Counted from the stretch's first letter, positions 13,801-26,409 are shown. The stretch: 64,000 nucleotides of DNA from Sindora glabra (GCA_020226215.1 CM035235.1:66489283-66553282); one strand, 5' to 3'. A program made the numbers and translations. Notes: generated from the letters alone by a model not told the origin.

Positions 13801-14521
13801 ATCTCAGTGATAGCATCTTTGTAATAAATCATACAATTATTCTAACAATAATTAATTTTTTTATACATGAGTTCGAGCCTGTGAACTTTTTGCTTTGCTC
13901 TATACAAATTTGTAAGAACAATATTGTTTGATGGGTGTGACTCTGCACATAGCTACATAATTTAGTCAAAGCATCTCTGTGGCATATTGAAGTCCGATTT
14001 GATACTTAACATCCTCAATGCCCATGATAACTTAGTATGATTATTACACCCAAGTCATAATGGTTGTTGGGAAGATTTTAACATTTTAAAAAGCCCTTGG
14101 CATTCTCTATTTGGAGACTCGCATTAATTAGTCTGAAAGTGATCCTTAAAATATGAATGACTAGCATCAAAAATCATACTTTCAAACTGATTGGAAGGGC
14201 CTGCATCATAAGTTCTCCTAATAGTGGAGTTTGTTCTTTCACCTGTTGCTATTTCTAGGATAGCCTCCCCATGACTAGTCCAATACCAATAATCTTCCAT
14301 GAACCCATGTCTATAAAGATAAAGCTTAACATCATTTATAGGAAGGAATCTCTTATTCTGATGCTTTCTGCACGGACATCTAATTACACCATCTTTTTGA
14401 TAGCTTAATTGTTGTTATGCATAAGATACAAAACTCTACTCAAAAACTCATCTGTGAGCCCCTTCCTATTATCCTGATATCTATTGTACATCCATCTACA
14501 ATGTGATAGGCACTCATTCAT
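10867..14521 (-). pseudogene. CACTA TNP2-like transposase, multiply interrupted
   Basis: The parts come in the correct order on the minus strand. An N-terminal transposase-associated domain opens with RWMYNRYQDNRKG and continues GVIRCPC...YLYRHGF...W-x-SHGE (14519 to about 14280). The TNP2 core follows, from a MIYYKDAI segment (13832) through LIPRLQRLYAS, MKWH, EPRNVRLGLCSDGF, a YMFLTMIIPGLNNPK segment and a CPICMEQT Cys pair to about 12711. A DUF4218-type segment (12470-11931, FRDICS...FPSRFFDVMEHL...YPYERFL) and a DUF4216-type segment (about 11650-10867, CDWFDPV...DPFIFAHQVTQVYYAPYP) complete it, with an acidic tail. Stops include TGA at 12267-12269 (GPIQY*WMYP), one near 13584 and several near 13440-13520 and 14410. 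The enzyme would cut and paste the element in the nucleus; this copy cannot be made intact. Confidence 0.85.
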
Positions 14522-15572
14522 CTGGATTCAAACTAAATTAATCATCAAAGGTTTGTTACAAATATAATAAAATGGTGTGCCATATACCTTCACTTAATGT
14601 TATTTTTCCATTTGTTTATTATTTATTAATTATTACTATATGTATTATTACTATTTACTTTTAATAATCAATAAGCATGTAATAATTTAAGGAACACAAT
14701 ATGAGTACTCTTTAGTCTTGTAGCTAGCGAACTCTTGACTAACATACAAAAAGAAGTGAACAATTTAGAATGCTGAAAGCCAATTCTAAAAATATCCTTA
14801 TTCTTATACATAAGTGTAAGTACATAGTATTGAATTACAATAAAAAGTGAATAATTTATGCAAAAGTTGGTTCAAAGTGTGTAAGGTATGTGCCAATGCA
14901 TAAAGTTCAAGAATCCTAAAAAAAGATGAATTACATTAAGAGAAGAAGTAAAAAGAATCATCTAAGTAGAGTATTATACCTTGGAGATAATGTCAAAAGG
15001 TGCAGTAGAAATAGATGATGCTTTAGATATATCAAGTTGAGCACTCTTCAATTTTGGCCTTCAAATATTAAAGAAAAACATAAACAGTCAATATCAAGAG
15101 AAACAAACATGGTGGAAAGTTGAATCTAGAAATATAATTAAATATACATGTATAAATAGATTAAATATTGCATTCCACCAATCTCTGTCCTTTGGACCGC
15201 CCAAATGTGAAAGTTTTAGTTAAAAAAATAAAAATATGAAAGATTTGAATTGAATGAAATGCAATTTTTTTAAATCTAAATTAATGCAAACAAGTTTATA
15301 TGCCAAACCATACAAATTCATATAAACTTTTAACTTTCACAAATTTTCATCAGGTTTCAACATAAAATATCAAAAAGAATAATCAACTTAATTTTATTAT
15401 CATGTTGTTATCTTAGTAGTTAATTAATATTGATCAAATCAAACTATCCGATATTGGTTATTTTATTTTTAAAATAGTTAGTTTAAATCCATTATGAGCA
15501 CCGTTTACTTCGCGTAACATTTACTGAATCCATTTTCTCTTATGTACCCAGCGATAACTTATCAACTTAATT

Positions 15573-15597
15573 ATCATATATATATATATATATATAT
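15573..15597. repeat. (AT)n microsatellite
   Basis: An uninterrupted run of AT/TA dinucleotides, about 12 units. Confidence 0.9.
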
Positions 15598-17468
15598 TTC
15601 TTCCATCTTTATAGATAAAATCAACCCACCTCACCGATCATTTATAATACTTATAGGTATAATTTTCAGCTCCAAAATTTTTACTCCTATTCAGTAAATC
15701 ATATGCAGTCTCGAATAATCAGGATTTGAACTGAATTACTCCTATTCACAGATCAGAACTCTTCCAATAGTAATTTTATCTATCAATAAAGCTTAAATCT
15801 AGGATCTTACTCAATCCAACTATTATTGCTTATTCACATTCAATTTATAGTTAGGATTTGGTACTTTCTTTCTTTTTTATTTTATTCCTTAATTTTTTAA
15901 TCAACCATTTTTTAATGAGCATAAATCGTTCTTAAATTTAAAAAATCATTTTTGTTTCAAATATTTTATTAATGAAATATTCACTACATTGTTAATAAAA
16001 GAGTGCTTAATAATAAGTGAAAATAAATTATAATTTACTCAGGCGTAATTTAATTTATTTTTACTTCTCTTTCTTAATTATCGGTAAAGTTTGAGCTAGC
16101 TCATATTTTAGAGTGTTATAATTGTACTTTCTGATTAAAATATTGGTTTCACTTTGAAATCTACTTGTTTTTCTAAATCATCTGAACAAATTAATGTTGG
16201 ACCTTGATATATGAACCGCAATATGTTCCTTTTTAACTTTCCAGGAGCATGAAATCAGAATGTATAGTGAAAGTGATCCACATAAATTTAGATAAAAATG
16301 AAATTATATTTTATAAGTGACTGTTAGATATTAATTACTTTTCACTATAAGCAATTAAACTATTTTATAATATTTATAATATTAAATGAACCGGCTCTTC
16401 TAAATAAACAGATTGTACTCCAAAATAAAATAAAATAAAATGATCACAAATATTAATATTAAAATTAATAATTTAAAATTTGATAAATATAATAAAATAA
16501 AATAATTTCAATATCCATTTTTTCTATTTTTATTAAAAATTAGAATATTTAACTTTATTTTTAAAAGTACATTAAGGTATAGCTACGGCAAGAAAAGTGA
16601 AACCTAGCAAATCATAAGCCCAGAAAACAAGTTGAAGCATTCAAATTTATAACTTGCTCTCCAGATTTAATTGCTGCATATCAGTCATCGTCTGCTTTTT
16701 ATTATCAGTTCGAAGAGAAAGCAACAAAACAACTATGACAACAGTAAAAGAGGAGGGACAGGGATCTATGAGGACCTTTTTTCCTATTTACATATAATTT
16801 TTCTCTTCAATAAATAGTTTAATCATTTAGATATTAATATTTATGAAAATATTATAAATATTTAGATATTATAATATATTTTAAATATTACATTTTATAA
16901 GTGACTATTAGATATTAATATCTTTAACTTCCATGGTTTTTCTAATGTGAATGTTAAAAATTTATATTAATTTCAATAAGCAAAATTCATTTTGGCCTTT
17001 AGGATTGATATAAGATTATCTCCATGATTTTTTTTTTGTGTTTAAGTTGAAAAATTAAAATTTACTTTATACAAATATTAAATCATTTGAAAAAAGGATG
17101 CAAATATATAATTAAATAAAAAAGGATTGAAAAGAAATTAATATTTTAGTCTTATTTAAATATTAATAGTTTTTTATAATAATCGAGATTTATATCTTGT
17201 ATTTATTTATAACTAGTTTTTTAATTATAAGAATAATTATTGTGTTAAATTTATGGACATAAAAAATTAAAATAAATTTATTTATTGTCATTACACCACC
17301 GTAAATGAGGTTATTTCTCCTATATACTCTAATAAACTGTTATTGTGTTAAACTTATGTACTAAACTATAGAAAGTGCAACAAAAAATGCAAGAAAGAAG
17401 AAATAGGTGTGGGTAACAGTTATAGTTCCGATACTTTTGCTGTTAGCTTTCATTGTAATCCTTGAAAA

Positions 17469-17528
17469 AGTCACAAAAACATCTAATCTTGTTTATTAAA
17501 GTCACAAAAACATCTAATCTTGTTTATG
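17469..17528. repeat. 31-bp direct duplication
   Basis: TCACAAAAACATCTAATCTT plus flanking bases occurs at 17471 and again at 17502. A related phrase, CTTTCATTGTAATCCTTGAA, appears at about 17449 and again at about 17587, so the whole 17440-17620 region is a patchwork of short duplications. Confidence 0.75.
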
Positions 17529-18389
17529 AAGTTATAGATACACCCCTATATATTCTCCAAATCCTTGAAAAAGTTACTTGATTGTGACTTTCATTGTAAT
17601 CCTTGAAAACAAGATTAGATTTAGATGTTTTAGAGAGAATTGCAAAGAGACACTAGTGTGTGCTATTTCAGCCAAGCCTCCAGCGGTCTTTAATAAGTAT
17701 TCAAAGTTGAAATACCTACCTAGTGTCTGGAACGTTGAAGCAGCTGTACAAAAAAAGGAGTGGTTGGTTTCAAATCTAACAATAAAAAGATATATTAGCC
17801 ACGGCTAGAATCATGACAATAAAAAATCTTTTAAACTGTGGGACCTTTTTTTGCAACAATTTCTTTATCATACTCACTCACGTCATAAGTTCATCCAACC
17901 AATATTCTTATGGTTAGGCAATACAGCCATAAAATTTTGATTTTGTGCTATAATTTGAACCATACAAGGGATGATTTGTTGTAGTATGATATTACGTCAA
18001 TACTTACCGATTGGTAAGTTTGAGGGAGAGGTTCTGAATTCCTTTTCTACCATCTCTCTTTCCCTTTCCTTCTCCCACTAGTAACAAGAGCCTTAGAGCA
18101 ATCAGGAACGGCTTTCACTAGGTATAAGATTAGGTCCTAATTTTTTATCTGTCATTTTGTTTTTCCTTTCTTGTTTTTCTTATTGGTGATAGTAGAAATT
18201 TCAACAGAAAAACTCTTGAAGCAAGAATAACTCTCACTAGGTATACGATTGGTTTATGTTTAGTATTATACTTATCAAAGATAGTTAAGGGACTAATTGA
18301 GGGCCAATCAATTTCTGAGTAACAAAAAAATGGATATACATGTTGAGTTTTTTGTCTTATTATATATAAAAAGGGTTTTAGATATCATT

Positions 18390-18980
18390 TTAGGTTAAAA
18401 ATGAATCAAGCTAACTTGTGAAACACTCAAGATTCGACTCAAAAATTAGCTTGATAACTTGGGTTTGTAAATCAAACAAGTTAAACTTAAACCTAAATCT
18501 AAAAAGTTTGCTTATTTACTAAATGAACAAAACTCAAATTGTAATTAGTATGACTTATTTGATTTATAAGCTAACTCTTAAGTTAATTATATTTATAAAT
18601 ATATTTTAATGATATTTATGAAATAAGTTATTATATTAACTATAATATTATATAGTATGTAGTGTATTTAAATGAATTTAAATACCATTTTTATATGATT
18701 TTAGATCAAATAAATCAAATAAGTTGAAATAATGAACCAAGAATATGAATTGACTTAGTTTCTTTTGATTTAGGTTTCTTAACTTGAGATTTCTATTCAT
18801 TTCATTGGACCAAATAAGTTATTGATTCAAGTCAATTTGAATAATTCAAAAGTTTAATTCAAATTGAATTTGAATAAAAAAATTTAATTCATTTGAATAT
18901 GTGAAGTTTCAAATTAAATTAAATTCATTCAAGTTAAGCTAACCTTGTTCACAGCTTAACTCAACTTGATTAGTATCCAT
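18390..18980. repeat. Decayed interspersed repeat (CAAGCTAACTTG / AACCTTGTTCACAGC type)
   Basis: The stretch opens with CAAGCTAACTTGTGAAACAC and ends with AACCTTGTTCACAGCTTAAC followed by ATCCATCTC. Many AAGTT/AACTT words point both ways in between. The style resembles worn copies of the AGCTCGAGCTCG-type interspersed repeats of plants after heavy C to T decay. No coding content; the assignment is by resemblance only. Confidence 0.3.
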
Positions 18981-19315
18981 CTCTAATCTTATTCTCTCTC
19001 TAATATGACAAGAAAATAAATAACAACAAAAAAAAGATCTAATTTTTTGTACGTTGCTTTATATTCTCTTCAATATGCTATGAAAATAACAAAAATAAAA
19101 AGATTCAAGATTTTTTTCAAGCTACTTCATTTTTTGTTTATAAGAATTAGACAATCAAATTTTAAAAAATAATGGTAAAGTCAAGCTTTATAAAAATTGG
19201 TAAAAATAACATACATAACAAAGAGAAATAAGATACTTTTAGTTTCAAAAAACATCATTCTTAAGTTAACTTGATTCTTCGTTATATTATTACATACTGT
19301 GTCTAGAAGAAATTT

Positions 19316-19412
19316 GGGCTTTTTATTTAAAATGCCTCTTAGGCCAAATTAATTATTAAAATGCTCCATTTTAAAACTTATTTCTAGAATGCCTTTTTTT
19401 TTTTTTTTGCCA
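19316..19412 (+). repeat. Left terminal inverted repeat of the 7.2-kb element
   Basis: It begins GGGCTTTTTATTTAAAATGC and continues with CAAATTAATT and AAAACTTATTTCTAGAATG, ending in a T run. It pairs with the inverse of 26410-26507. Confidence 0.65.
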
Positions 19413-19663
19413 CTTCAGTGAAAAGAAAAAAAGGTATTTTACTAAACCACTGACTTATCTCATCATTTACAGCAGCGAGGTTGTGTTACTCTTGCAACAA
19501 AGCAACCTCAACACTACAAGCGACGGGGTCAGTGTAGACCCCTATGCTTGCAACGTCACGATTACCTCACCCAAGGGCTATAAAAAGCTTTTCCCTCCTT
19601 TTGCCATCTGTCATTTCAAATTTCCATTTATAGTGTATTGGTTGTACAACTGCGAAAAAAAAA

Positions 19664-20577
19664 AAGTGTCATGTTGTCATAGTGAGCACAAAATGCGGAG
19701 AAATAGGAGTGCCAAACATTGAAAAGAAAATATATCGTTGGTGGCGGCGCCTTCACGGTATGGTTGGTTACGGGTGTGAACATTTACCCTAGCATAATGT
19801 TATGACCGGTGCAAATCCCGATCTATCGATTTTTACTAACCTCTTTACGCTAATACACTACTTACATGACCTAAATGAAGGTTAAAACAATATTAATATG
19901 TTAATACATTTCTTTTGAAATATCATCATTTAATTCAATTAGCAATTAACAAAAGGAGGAGTTAGATCTGTTTATAAAATCTATTATTTATTTAAGAATA
20001 AATAGGTTTAACTAACTCTTTTATCAAAGAATATAAGTTGTCTACCCTAGTATAAAACCTTTACAAATTAAGGCCATTAAGAAATGACACAAAAATTTAT
20101 GTCTATTATAATCAAAATATCTATTCTTTGCCTAAGCCAACTGATGGTAATTTCCAAGCATTTATTCCTATTATAATGGTGGTATATCAACCTGTAAATC
20201 TAAAAATTAAATGAAAAATGTAAATCCAAGGCTTAATAAACAAACATTCCAAAAAAAATAAAATATTTTATAATAAAGAAAGCCTTACTAATTGAATTCC
20301 TCCATTTAAATTTATCCTACACTTAACAAAATGGAAACATTAATGGCACATGTAACTCTCATAAGGAAAATATTATAAATTCCATAGCTCAACATTTGAA
20401 TCAAGACACATAACAAAAAGCATATAAATCCTTTTATAACTATCATCAATCCTTTTATAACTATAATAGTCAAGTGTCATGTTGTCATAGTGAGCACAAA
20501 ATGCGGAGAAATATGAGTGCCAAACATTGAAAAGAAAATAATATCGCTAGTGGCGGCGCCTTCACGGCATGGTTGTT
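19664..20577 (+). repeat. 105-bp direct repeat, copies 808 bp apart
   Basis: Copy 1 is 19664-19769 and copy 2 is 20472-20577. Both contain GTGTCATGTTGTCATAGTGA, GCACAAAATGCGGAGAAATA, a CCAAACATTGAAAAGAAAAT segment and GGCGGCGCCTTCACGG, with only a handful of differences. The spacer is AT-rich and non-coding. The core GGCGCC word recalls the hairpin arms of the Mutator-like element further right. Confidence 0.8.
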
Positions 20578-23500
20578 ACAACTCACATTCAATAATTCTC
20601 CCCATCACATATTTACATACATATTGTCATAATCACACTCACAATTTAGATAAAATATAACCATTCAACAACCAACACAATTAGAATGTAGTTACAACTT
20701 CAACACCACCTTTCAAGTACATATACAAGGGCAAACATATCATAATCAATCCACAATACTTGAATTACTTACAAAAAAAAAAGTTTGACCCCAAATTAAT
20801 TAGGGGATCAATTCAAACCTCCAACATGTTTCTATGAGGCTTGAATTGATTTGGGGCTCTTTGCAAGTTTTTGTAAGTTCTAAATCAATTTAGTATTAGG
20901 AAGGCTATCCTTTAAGCTTCCTTAAATCAATTATGGTACCCATATTTTGCTTCTATAACCCATAAATCAATTTGTGAATTGATTCATTGTAGAGTCCTTT
21001 GTATATTGGCCCTAATGAATCGATTTAAGTATAAATTTCTATAATTTTGTAGAAAATTTTACTATTTATTCATGGAGAATCCTACCTAAATTTAAATAAT
21101 ATTATGCAATCTAACCATCATACATCATTAAAATAACATCATATCAACTAGATTCAAAATGTAATTCATACCAATCTTCACCTAAAACATTTTTTTTCAA
21201 AATCAATCAATGCAAAGGAAAAATCTAACTGAATTATCTCAAGCTAATTAAAATCAACAAAATCAAATAAAATGTTCATTTACAACCTAAAGAGGATAGT
21301 ATAAGTGATAGAATTGGAGGTTTATTGGTTCCTAATCATTAAAAAATAAAAAATTTAAGATTAAGGCACCAAAACTCTCCTTGATTCAAACCTTTAATCA
21401 ACCAATACCCAAAATGAGAAATAGAAGAGGAATGTTACTAGAGTTAAAGTGTGGAAACATTTACCTTACTTAGATTAAGAAGATGAAAAAGAGGATTGAG
21501 GTTTTGCTTTTATAGGGAGATGAAGGTGAGGAAGTGGATAAAGAGATGAAGAATAGTGAGAAATAAATGATTGCATAGGTTTTAAGGAAAATAGGTCCCC
21601 ATGGCAAAAATGGAAAAGCTCTCTTATTTTTCTTCCATTACACATACTTACCTTTAATCATATTTAACATTAAATCACTCTTACTCATTTATTCATAAGC
21701 CAATTCGCATGAAAGAAAAAATTATTTTTTAAGCTTATTATAATTATTTTTTAAATAAAATATTTTAAAATCTAATAAGTGTAACACAAACATTGATGCC
21801 ATATATATGAGCAGGCATTAGCAGTAGCCTTGTGCACTAGGCAACACCCTAATGAAGTGTGGGTATCTTAGGTGTTAGTGGTGTGCACATTACTAAGGGA
21901 GTTGGACTTTCTTGGTACATTCACATCAAAGGCCTCATTGACATGGACGTAAGCCTATATCATAAACATATGTTAAAATAGGTGCTTATATTATGAAAGA
22001 TAAAAGGTTTAGGGGGGATGAGGACTTATCATGTGTAACTAGTGTGGCTATTAGCCACCCACATACTGCCTTCCAATACCTTCGCATGTCTTATGACCTA
22101 AACAGTAACTTATCATGTTATAGTATTCTTTAGAAGTCTATATGGTTATACTGGGTATTCTAAACTTTAATATGTTACCTATAGAACACCTTATAATTGA
22201 GGAAGTCTTGCATGGTCAATTAAAGATCTAGAATGTAGGCGTTTTCCATGTTATATAGGGCAAAAGGATGTATTGTAAGTAGTTGAACTAAAAGTGATAA
22301 ACTACACCTATATGCAACATGAAAAAGAAATAAAAAGGTTGTATGAAATCAAAACAAATAGATGGACTTTACCTACCTCATGACACAATCTGACTAATGA
22401 AACTTAACTACACTACAATGAATGAAGGACATAATGGCCTACTAGAGATCATTGTGTGCCATAAAAATATTAGTGAGTAATGGTGCCACTTTCGGTTATT
22501 CATACGAAGCCTAAAATATTTACAATCAATAAAAAAGAGTTACTTTATGGTGCAGCAGAGAAAGTCCATTAACTCAGGTTTTAGGAAGACATACCTGTCC
22601 TAAAAGAAAGTTGTCTAGGTGACACTATTACAATTTAATGGACTAGATATTTTTATGACTTCTTTTGTGGCCTAGTTAATGCCTCTCCAATAGGGTGAAC
22701 TAGTCCACTAGGACCTTCTATAAAACTATCAAAAGAGCAATGCTTAAGATATAGTTTTATACCTTAACCTATAACAATTGGAAGCACTTTCCAATGCAAT
22801 AGTAGCCATATATAAACACATAACTGAGCATATGGTAAAGTTAGTTAAGGACTATCCAACGCCAATTAAACTTGAAAACAATTACATGAGAGAAAAAGTT
22901 AACACAATATGCAAACTATAATGAAAATAACTAGCATAATTTAACTTATCATTTAATGGTGTCCATGTCTCACAAGTGATGAAAATACATCAACTGCATG
23001 AAGTTGTTGCTTTTTTCTGGAAATAACATCTCACTAATAAAGAACATGATGTGCACTTTATTTAATCAATGCAAGGTCTTCTTGTCCACATTGAGAGGTA
23101 GTGGCTGATCAAATGCCCTACATCCTAGTTCCTTGCAATTGTCCCTGACTAAAGCTAGCATTGAAGACCTTATGGCATAACTCAATAGTGTTAAAATGAA
23201 GCAGAATGAAGAGAGCCTCACCATTGATATGAAGGTTAGTCTAAATCTTGACATCCTATAGTGTGATGGTGGCCTTACTACATCTAAGTGGAAAATGTAG
23301 GTCTTAGGTCACCACATCTCTAACAATACATAAAATAATGATTAATCCAATTCTTTGCCCCCTATGTAAGCAAAATGTAAAAAGCAAACCTATTTCAAGA
23401 CACTTTTGATTACTAGGTTAAATAGCCTATTAGTGTAGCCTTGGCGTAGCTATAAAGCTGCTAATTACACATGAAAGATAACTTTTGATAGGTGCCACCT

Positions 23501-23660
23501 TTATAGGAACAACAACATTAAGTTCTCCAATCTATAAGGAATGGGAGCAATAATGATAGCTTTAATACTTGTGACTACCATATCTAGAGCAGCTATACTT
23601 GTTCATGCCACAATAAAGAGGAACATTTGCTTACTATACAAAATAAACTTATCCAAATGG
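20578..23660. other. Interior of the 7.2-kb element, no gene recognised
   Basis: Moderately AT-rich sequence with less extreme composition than the flanks, which suggests former coding DNA, but every frame is broken. The minus-strand frame at 23066-23254 (with NCKELGCRAFDQPLPLNVDKK) belongs to no family I recognise. I see no DDE, RT or zinc-finger signature. Confidence 0.4.
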
Positions 23661-23890
23661 TGAGTTACAAGCTTAAGGTTTAAGGTTTGAGAGTCCTAGG
23701 TTTTAGGGTTCTTAGTTTAGGGATCAAGGGTTAGTAGTCTTAGATTTGGAAGACATGAGTTTAGGGTTCTCAGTTTATGAATTTGGATTTAGAAGTTAGG
23801 GTCTAGAATCTTAGATTTTAGGTTTAGAATTTAAGAGGTTTTAGGGTTTTTAATTTGGAGGTTAAGGCTTGGTAGTCTTAATGCCAGGTT
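23661..23890 (+). repeat. Degenerate telomere-like repeat block 1
   Basis: The block is rich in variants of GGTTTAGGGTT, such as GGTTTTAGGGTTCTTAGTTT and TTTAGGGTTCTCAGTTTATG. The plant telomere unit TTTAGGG recurs with irregular spacing. It is not a clean telomeric array but a worn minisatellite of that wording. Confidence 0.65.
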
Positions 23891-25524
23891 TCAAATCATC
23901 ATGCATAGTAAAAAAATTAGATTTTTTTAAACATAGCAACAAATCCATGCAAAAATGTCATAAACCAGTGATTAGATTTATACCTTTATAGTGTGTAACT
24001 ATACTTTGATGCAAATGATCTAGAATCAATCTATCTTGCTATAATGGTACTCATGATCATAGGTACTAGGTTGCTTTTACTCATAACATAATGTATGAAT
24101 GAAAGATGAACAACAAATGCATGAACAAAGAAATGAATCAAGAAGCGAATCAATGCACTTTATCTCTAAGGTATCCACACAAGCAAAAAAAAATTCCTAT
24201 CAAATTAGATAGAATCAATCACCTCTTAACCTAGTGCTAGCTGCTAGTTTGGTTTTAGTCTAGCCACTTTCAAACTCACTCAATCAACTGTAGTTGCTCA
24301 CTAACAAATAGGAGAGAACAGGGGTTTTCAATGTTTTTAGAATAATCTCTCAAATTAGTTGATTGCAATCTCTAACTAAAAACACCTTAAGAAAAAAAGA
24401 TTATTGGAATTTAATTATTAACAAGTCCAATAATGATTTTGGTCAATAATTAGCACATATCTAGTGTTACCTTAGTAAAGGTCAATTGCATTGTGTTATT
24501 ACTTAATGAAACTCAGTTACATTGGACCTATTTTAATTAGGAGCTTTAGTTTAACAAGAAACTCCTAATTATACTATAATGACTCTAATTTTGACTTGGT
24601 GTTTGTGTGTCACCTTATAAGTTCCTATTACATTGGAAGTAATCCTAAAGTCCTATTTTAATATAAAAAATAGTGAATGGTATCTAGCAACACATTACTA
24701 CTAACCAAATAGTAAGAATGTCAATGATTCGATATAATCTTTTTGTGACCAACATTATATATGGTTTAATCTTTTTTATTGTAAATATTCAGATTAAATT
24801 GAAGACATGGAATGTGTTGCCCTTCTTATAGTTCAGTCTATGCTTTTCTTGATTCCTAAGTAGACTAACTTGAAACAAATGAATCAATATTGCATATCAA
24901 TTTATTTAAGCATAACCATGCATTTGGTAATCTTTTTCAATCAACGGACCTAAATATATTACTTCTTTTATATAGAAAAGACAAAATCCCATCTAAATCA
25001 CTCATATCCCTTTACATAATTCATAGCATACCTAATCACCATCTTTAAAGCCAATCCTATTACAAGTAATGTTAATGACATCAAGGTATATGAATCCTCA
25101 TTTAAAGGATTGTAGTGATTTCATATTAAAGGACAATGTACACTATTATCACTATCAGAATTGCCTATAACATCTACATAATAATCTATATAGCATTCTC
25201 ATGGTAGATTATCTAGTACATTTATTCTCTAACATGTACTTATGTATTAATTTGATATCTTATATCTATGACTAATGAGATTTGGTCACTAATCAATGTA
25301 TATGTTAGTCTCAATGTATTATTACTATCCTAATTTACAATAATACTCAACTAGGACCATTTAATAATATTAACTATTCTAAGGATAAAATATTATGCTC
25401 ATTATATGATGTAGATATGAGAAATAAACATAATAAATTTAAATGTCTTTATAAAGAGATGAAATGTTGTATAATGTATACTAATACCATCATCTCATGA
25501 TTGGCTTTTGGAGTATACACTAAC
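23891..25524. other. Interior of the 7.2-kb element between telomere-like blocks, nothing recognised
   Basis: AT-rich sequence with stops in every frame. There is no recognisable domain and no clear repeat. Confidence 0.4.
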
Positions 25525-25690
25525 ACCTAGGTTTGAAGGTTAGGGTTTAGTGTTCTAAGTTTAATGGTTCGAGTTTAGGTGTCCTAGGTTTAGGGATTCT
25601 TGATTTAGAGGTTCTAGGTTCTAGGGTTAAGGTTTGGGTGTTTTAAGTTTTTGGATTATTGTTTAGGTTTCTTAGTTTGGAGGTGTAATA
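25525..25690 (+). repeat. Degenerate telomere-like repeat block 2
   Basis: It has the same wording as the block at 23661-23890, for example GGTTAGGGTTTAGTGTTCTA, GTCCTAGGTTTAGGGATTC and TTCTAGGGTTAAGGTTTGGG. The two blocks are 1.6 kb apart on the same strand, inside the same TIR element. Confidence 0.65.
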
Positions 25691-26279
25691 GCAAATACCA
25701 ATGATATAGTTCTCATTCTTAAAACATATAAATTACTTTTATCACCAATGTATAAATTCTAAACCTTAAATAATGTGCACAAATATTACCTAAATATAAT
25801 TATAATGATTAATATTTTGATTTACAACTAACAACATCAGTTGGTCTACTTACAATTCAAAGTACATATGTAATCCTAAATGCTAACCCTATTTTGTAAT
25901 GATGATTGATATAAATAAACCAAGGAACATGCAATAGTTTATTTGATTTGCCATATAAATAAATATGTAAATCATATACCTAAAGCCTATTGCATATCAC
26001 AAACTAATAATTTCCTAGTAAATAAGTAATTAGAAGAAGGAAAAAAAATATACCTATTCTTCCAAAAAAAAATTAGTTTGAGAAGATTATTAGCCTATAA
26101 CAAAATTCATAGCAAGATAAAAGGTCTAATTCATGAAAAAGAAATCAAATCAAGAAAATAAATGAGAAGAAAGGAGAGGATTTACCTAATTTTAGAGAGA
26201 AAAGCTCCAAATTGAAGGGAGAATGTCAAAACTAGAATGAAAAAATTGTCACATAATTTGAATACAAAGTACAATGACC

Positions 26280-26372
26280 CCCCACCATTTGTAAAGGTGG
26301 GGATAGTGGGTTTAACAATCTGCCTATAGCAGATTTGTCAATCCCCTAGCCCTACCACTATAAATGGTAGGG
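26280..26372. repeat. Three consecutive short hairpins inside the right TIR
   Basis: Hairpin 1 (26280-26302) is CCCCACC, 9 nt, GGTGGGG. Hairpin 2 (26317-26335) is AATCTGC, CTATA, GCAGATT, perfect. Hairpin 3 (26350-26372) is CCCTACCA, CTATAAA, TGGTAGGG, perfect 8-bp arms with a 7-nt loop. Hairpin 1 would be CCCCACCA/TGGTGGGG around a 7-nt loop if one A were T. Hairpins 1 and 3 thus share the CCA-7 nt-TGG grammar seen in the Mutator-like element at 47946-48062 and 58125-58217. Confidence 0.8.
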
Positions 26373-26409
26373 TTGTCACATGGACTAATCCCTTTATGGC
26401 ATGTGTTGA

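Larger units (their letters stand above)
7975..14560 (-). mobile_element. CACTA (En/Spm) DNA transposon, right end not found
   Basis: The left terminus is CACTACAAGAAATCAG at 7975, the canonical CACTA start. It is followed by subterminal repeats (8131-8360), a TNPA-like gene and a TNP2-like transposase, both on the minus strand. This is the expected gene order, with the transposase 5' of the accessory gene. The coding parts are broken by stops. I could not find the matching inverted TIR (TTCTTGTAGTG) to the right, so the right boundary given here is only the end of the recognisable coding part. The element is probably truncated, or its right end has decayed. Confidence 0.8.
14561..19315. other. 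Intron DNA with no recognised gene
   Basis: This is AT-rich sequence between the CACTA coding part and the 7.2-kb TIR element. It holds an (AT)n run at 15573-15597, a 31-bp duplication at 17469-17528 with neighbouring repeats, and a decayed interspersed repeat at about 18390-18980. An open frame at 17578-17808 (with AISAKPPAVFNKYSK) has no family I recognise and no splice context, so I do not call it a gene. CACTA promoter sequence may lie just right of 14560. Confidence 0.5.

Noticed and set aside
17578..17808. 76-codon frame AISAKPPAVFNKYSK as a gene
   Set aside because: Too short, no family recognised, and it lies in a patch of short duplications within an intron.
17950..17990. TGATTTGTTGTAGTA as the right end of the CACTA element
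   Set aside because: It lacks the terminal G of an inverted CACTA, has no matching 3-bp flank and no subterminal repeats beside it.
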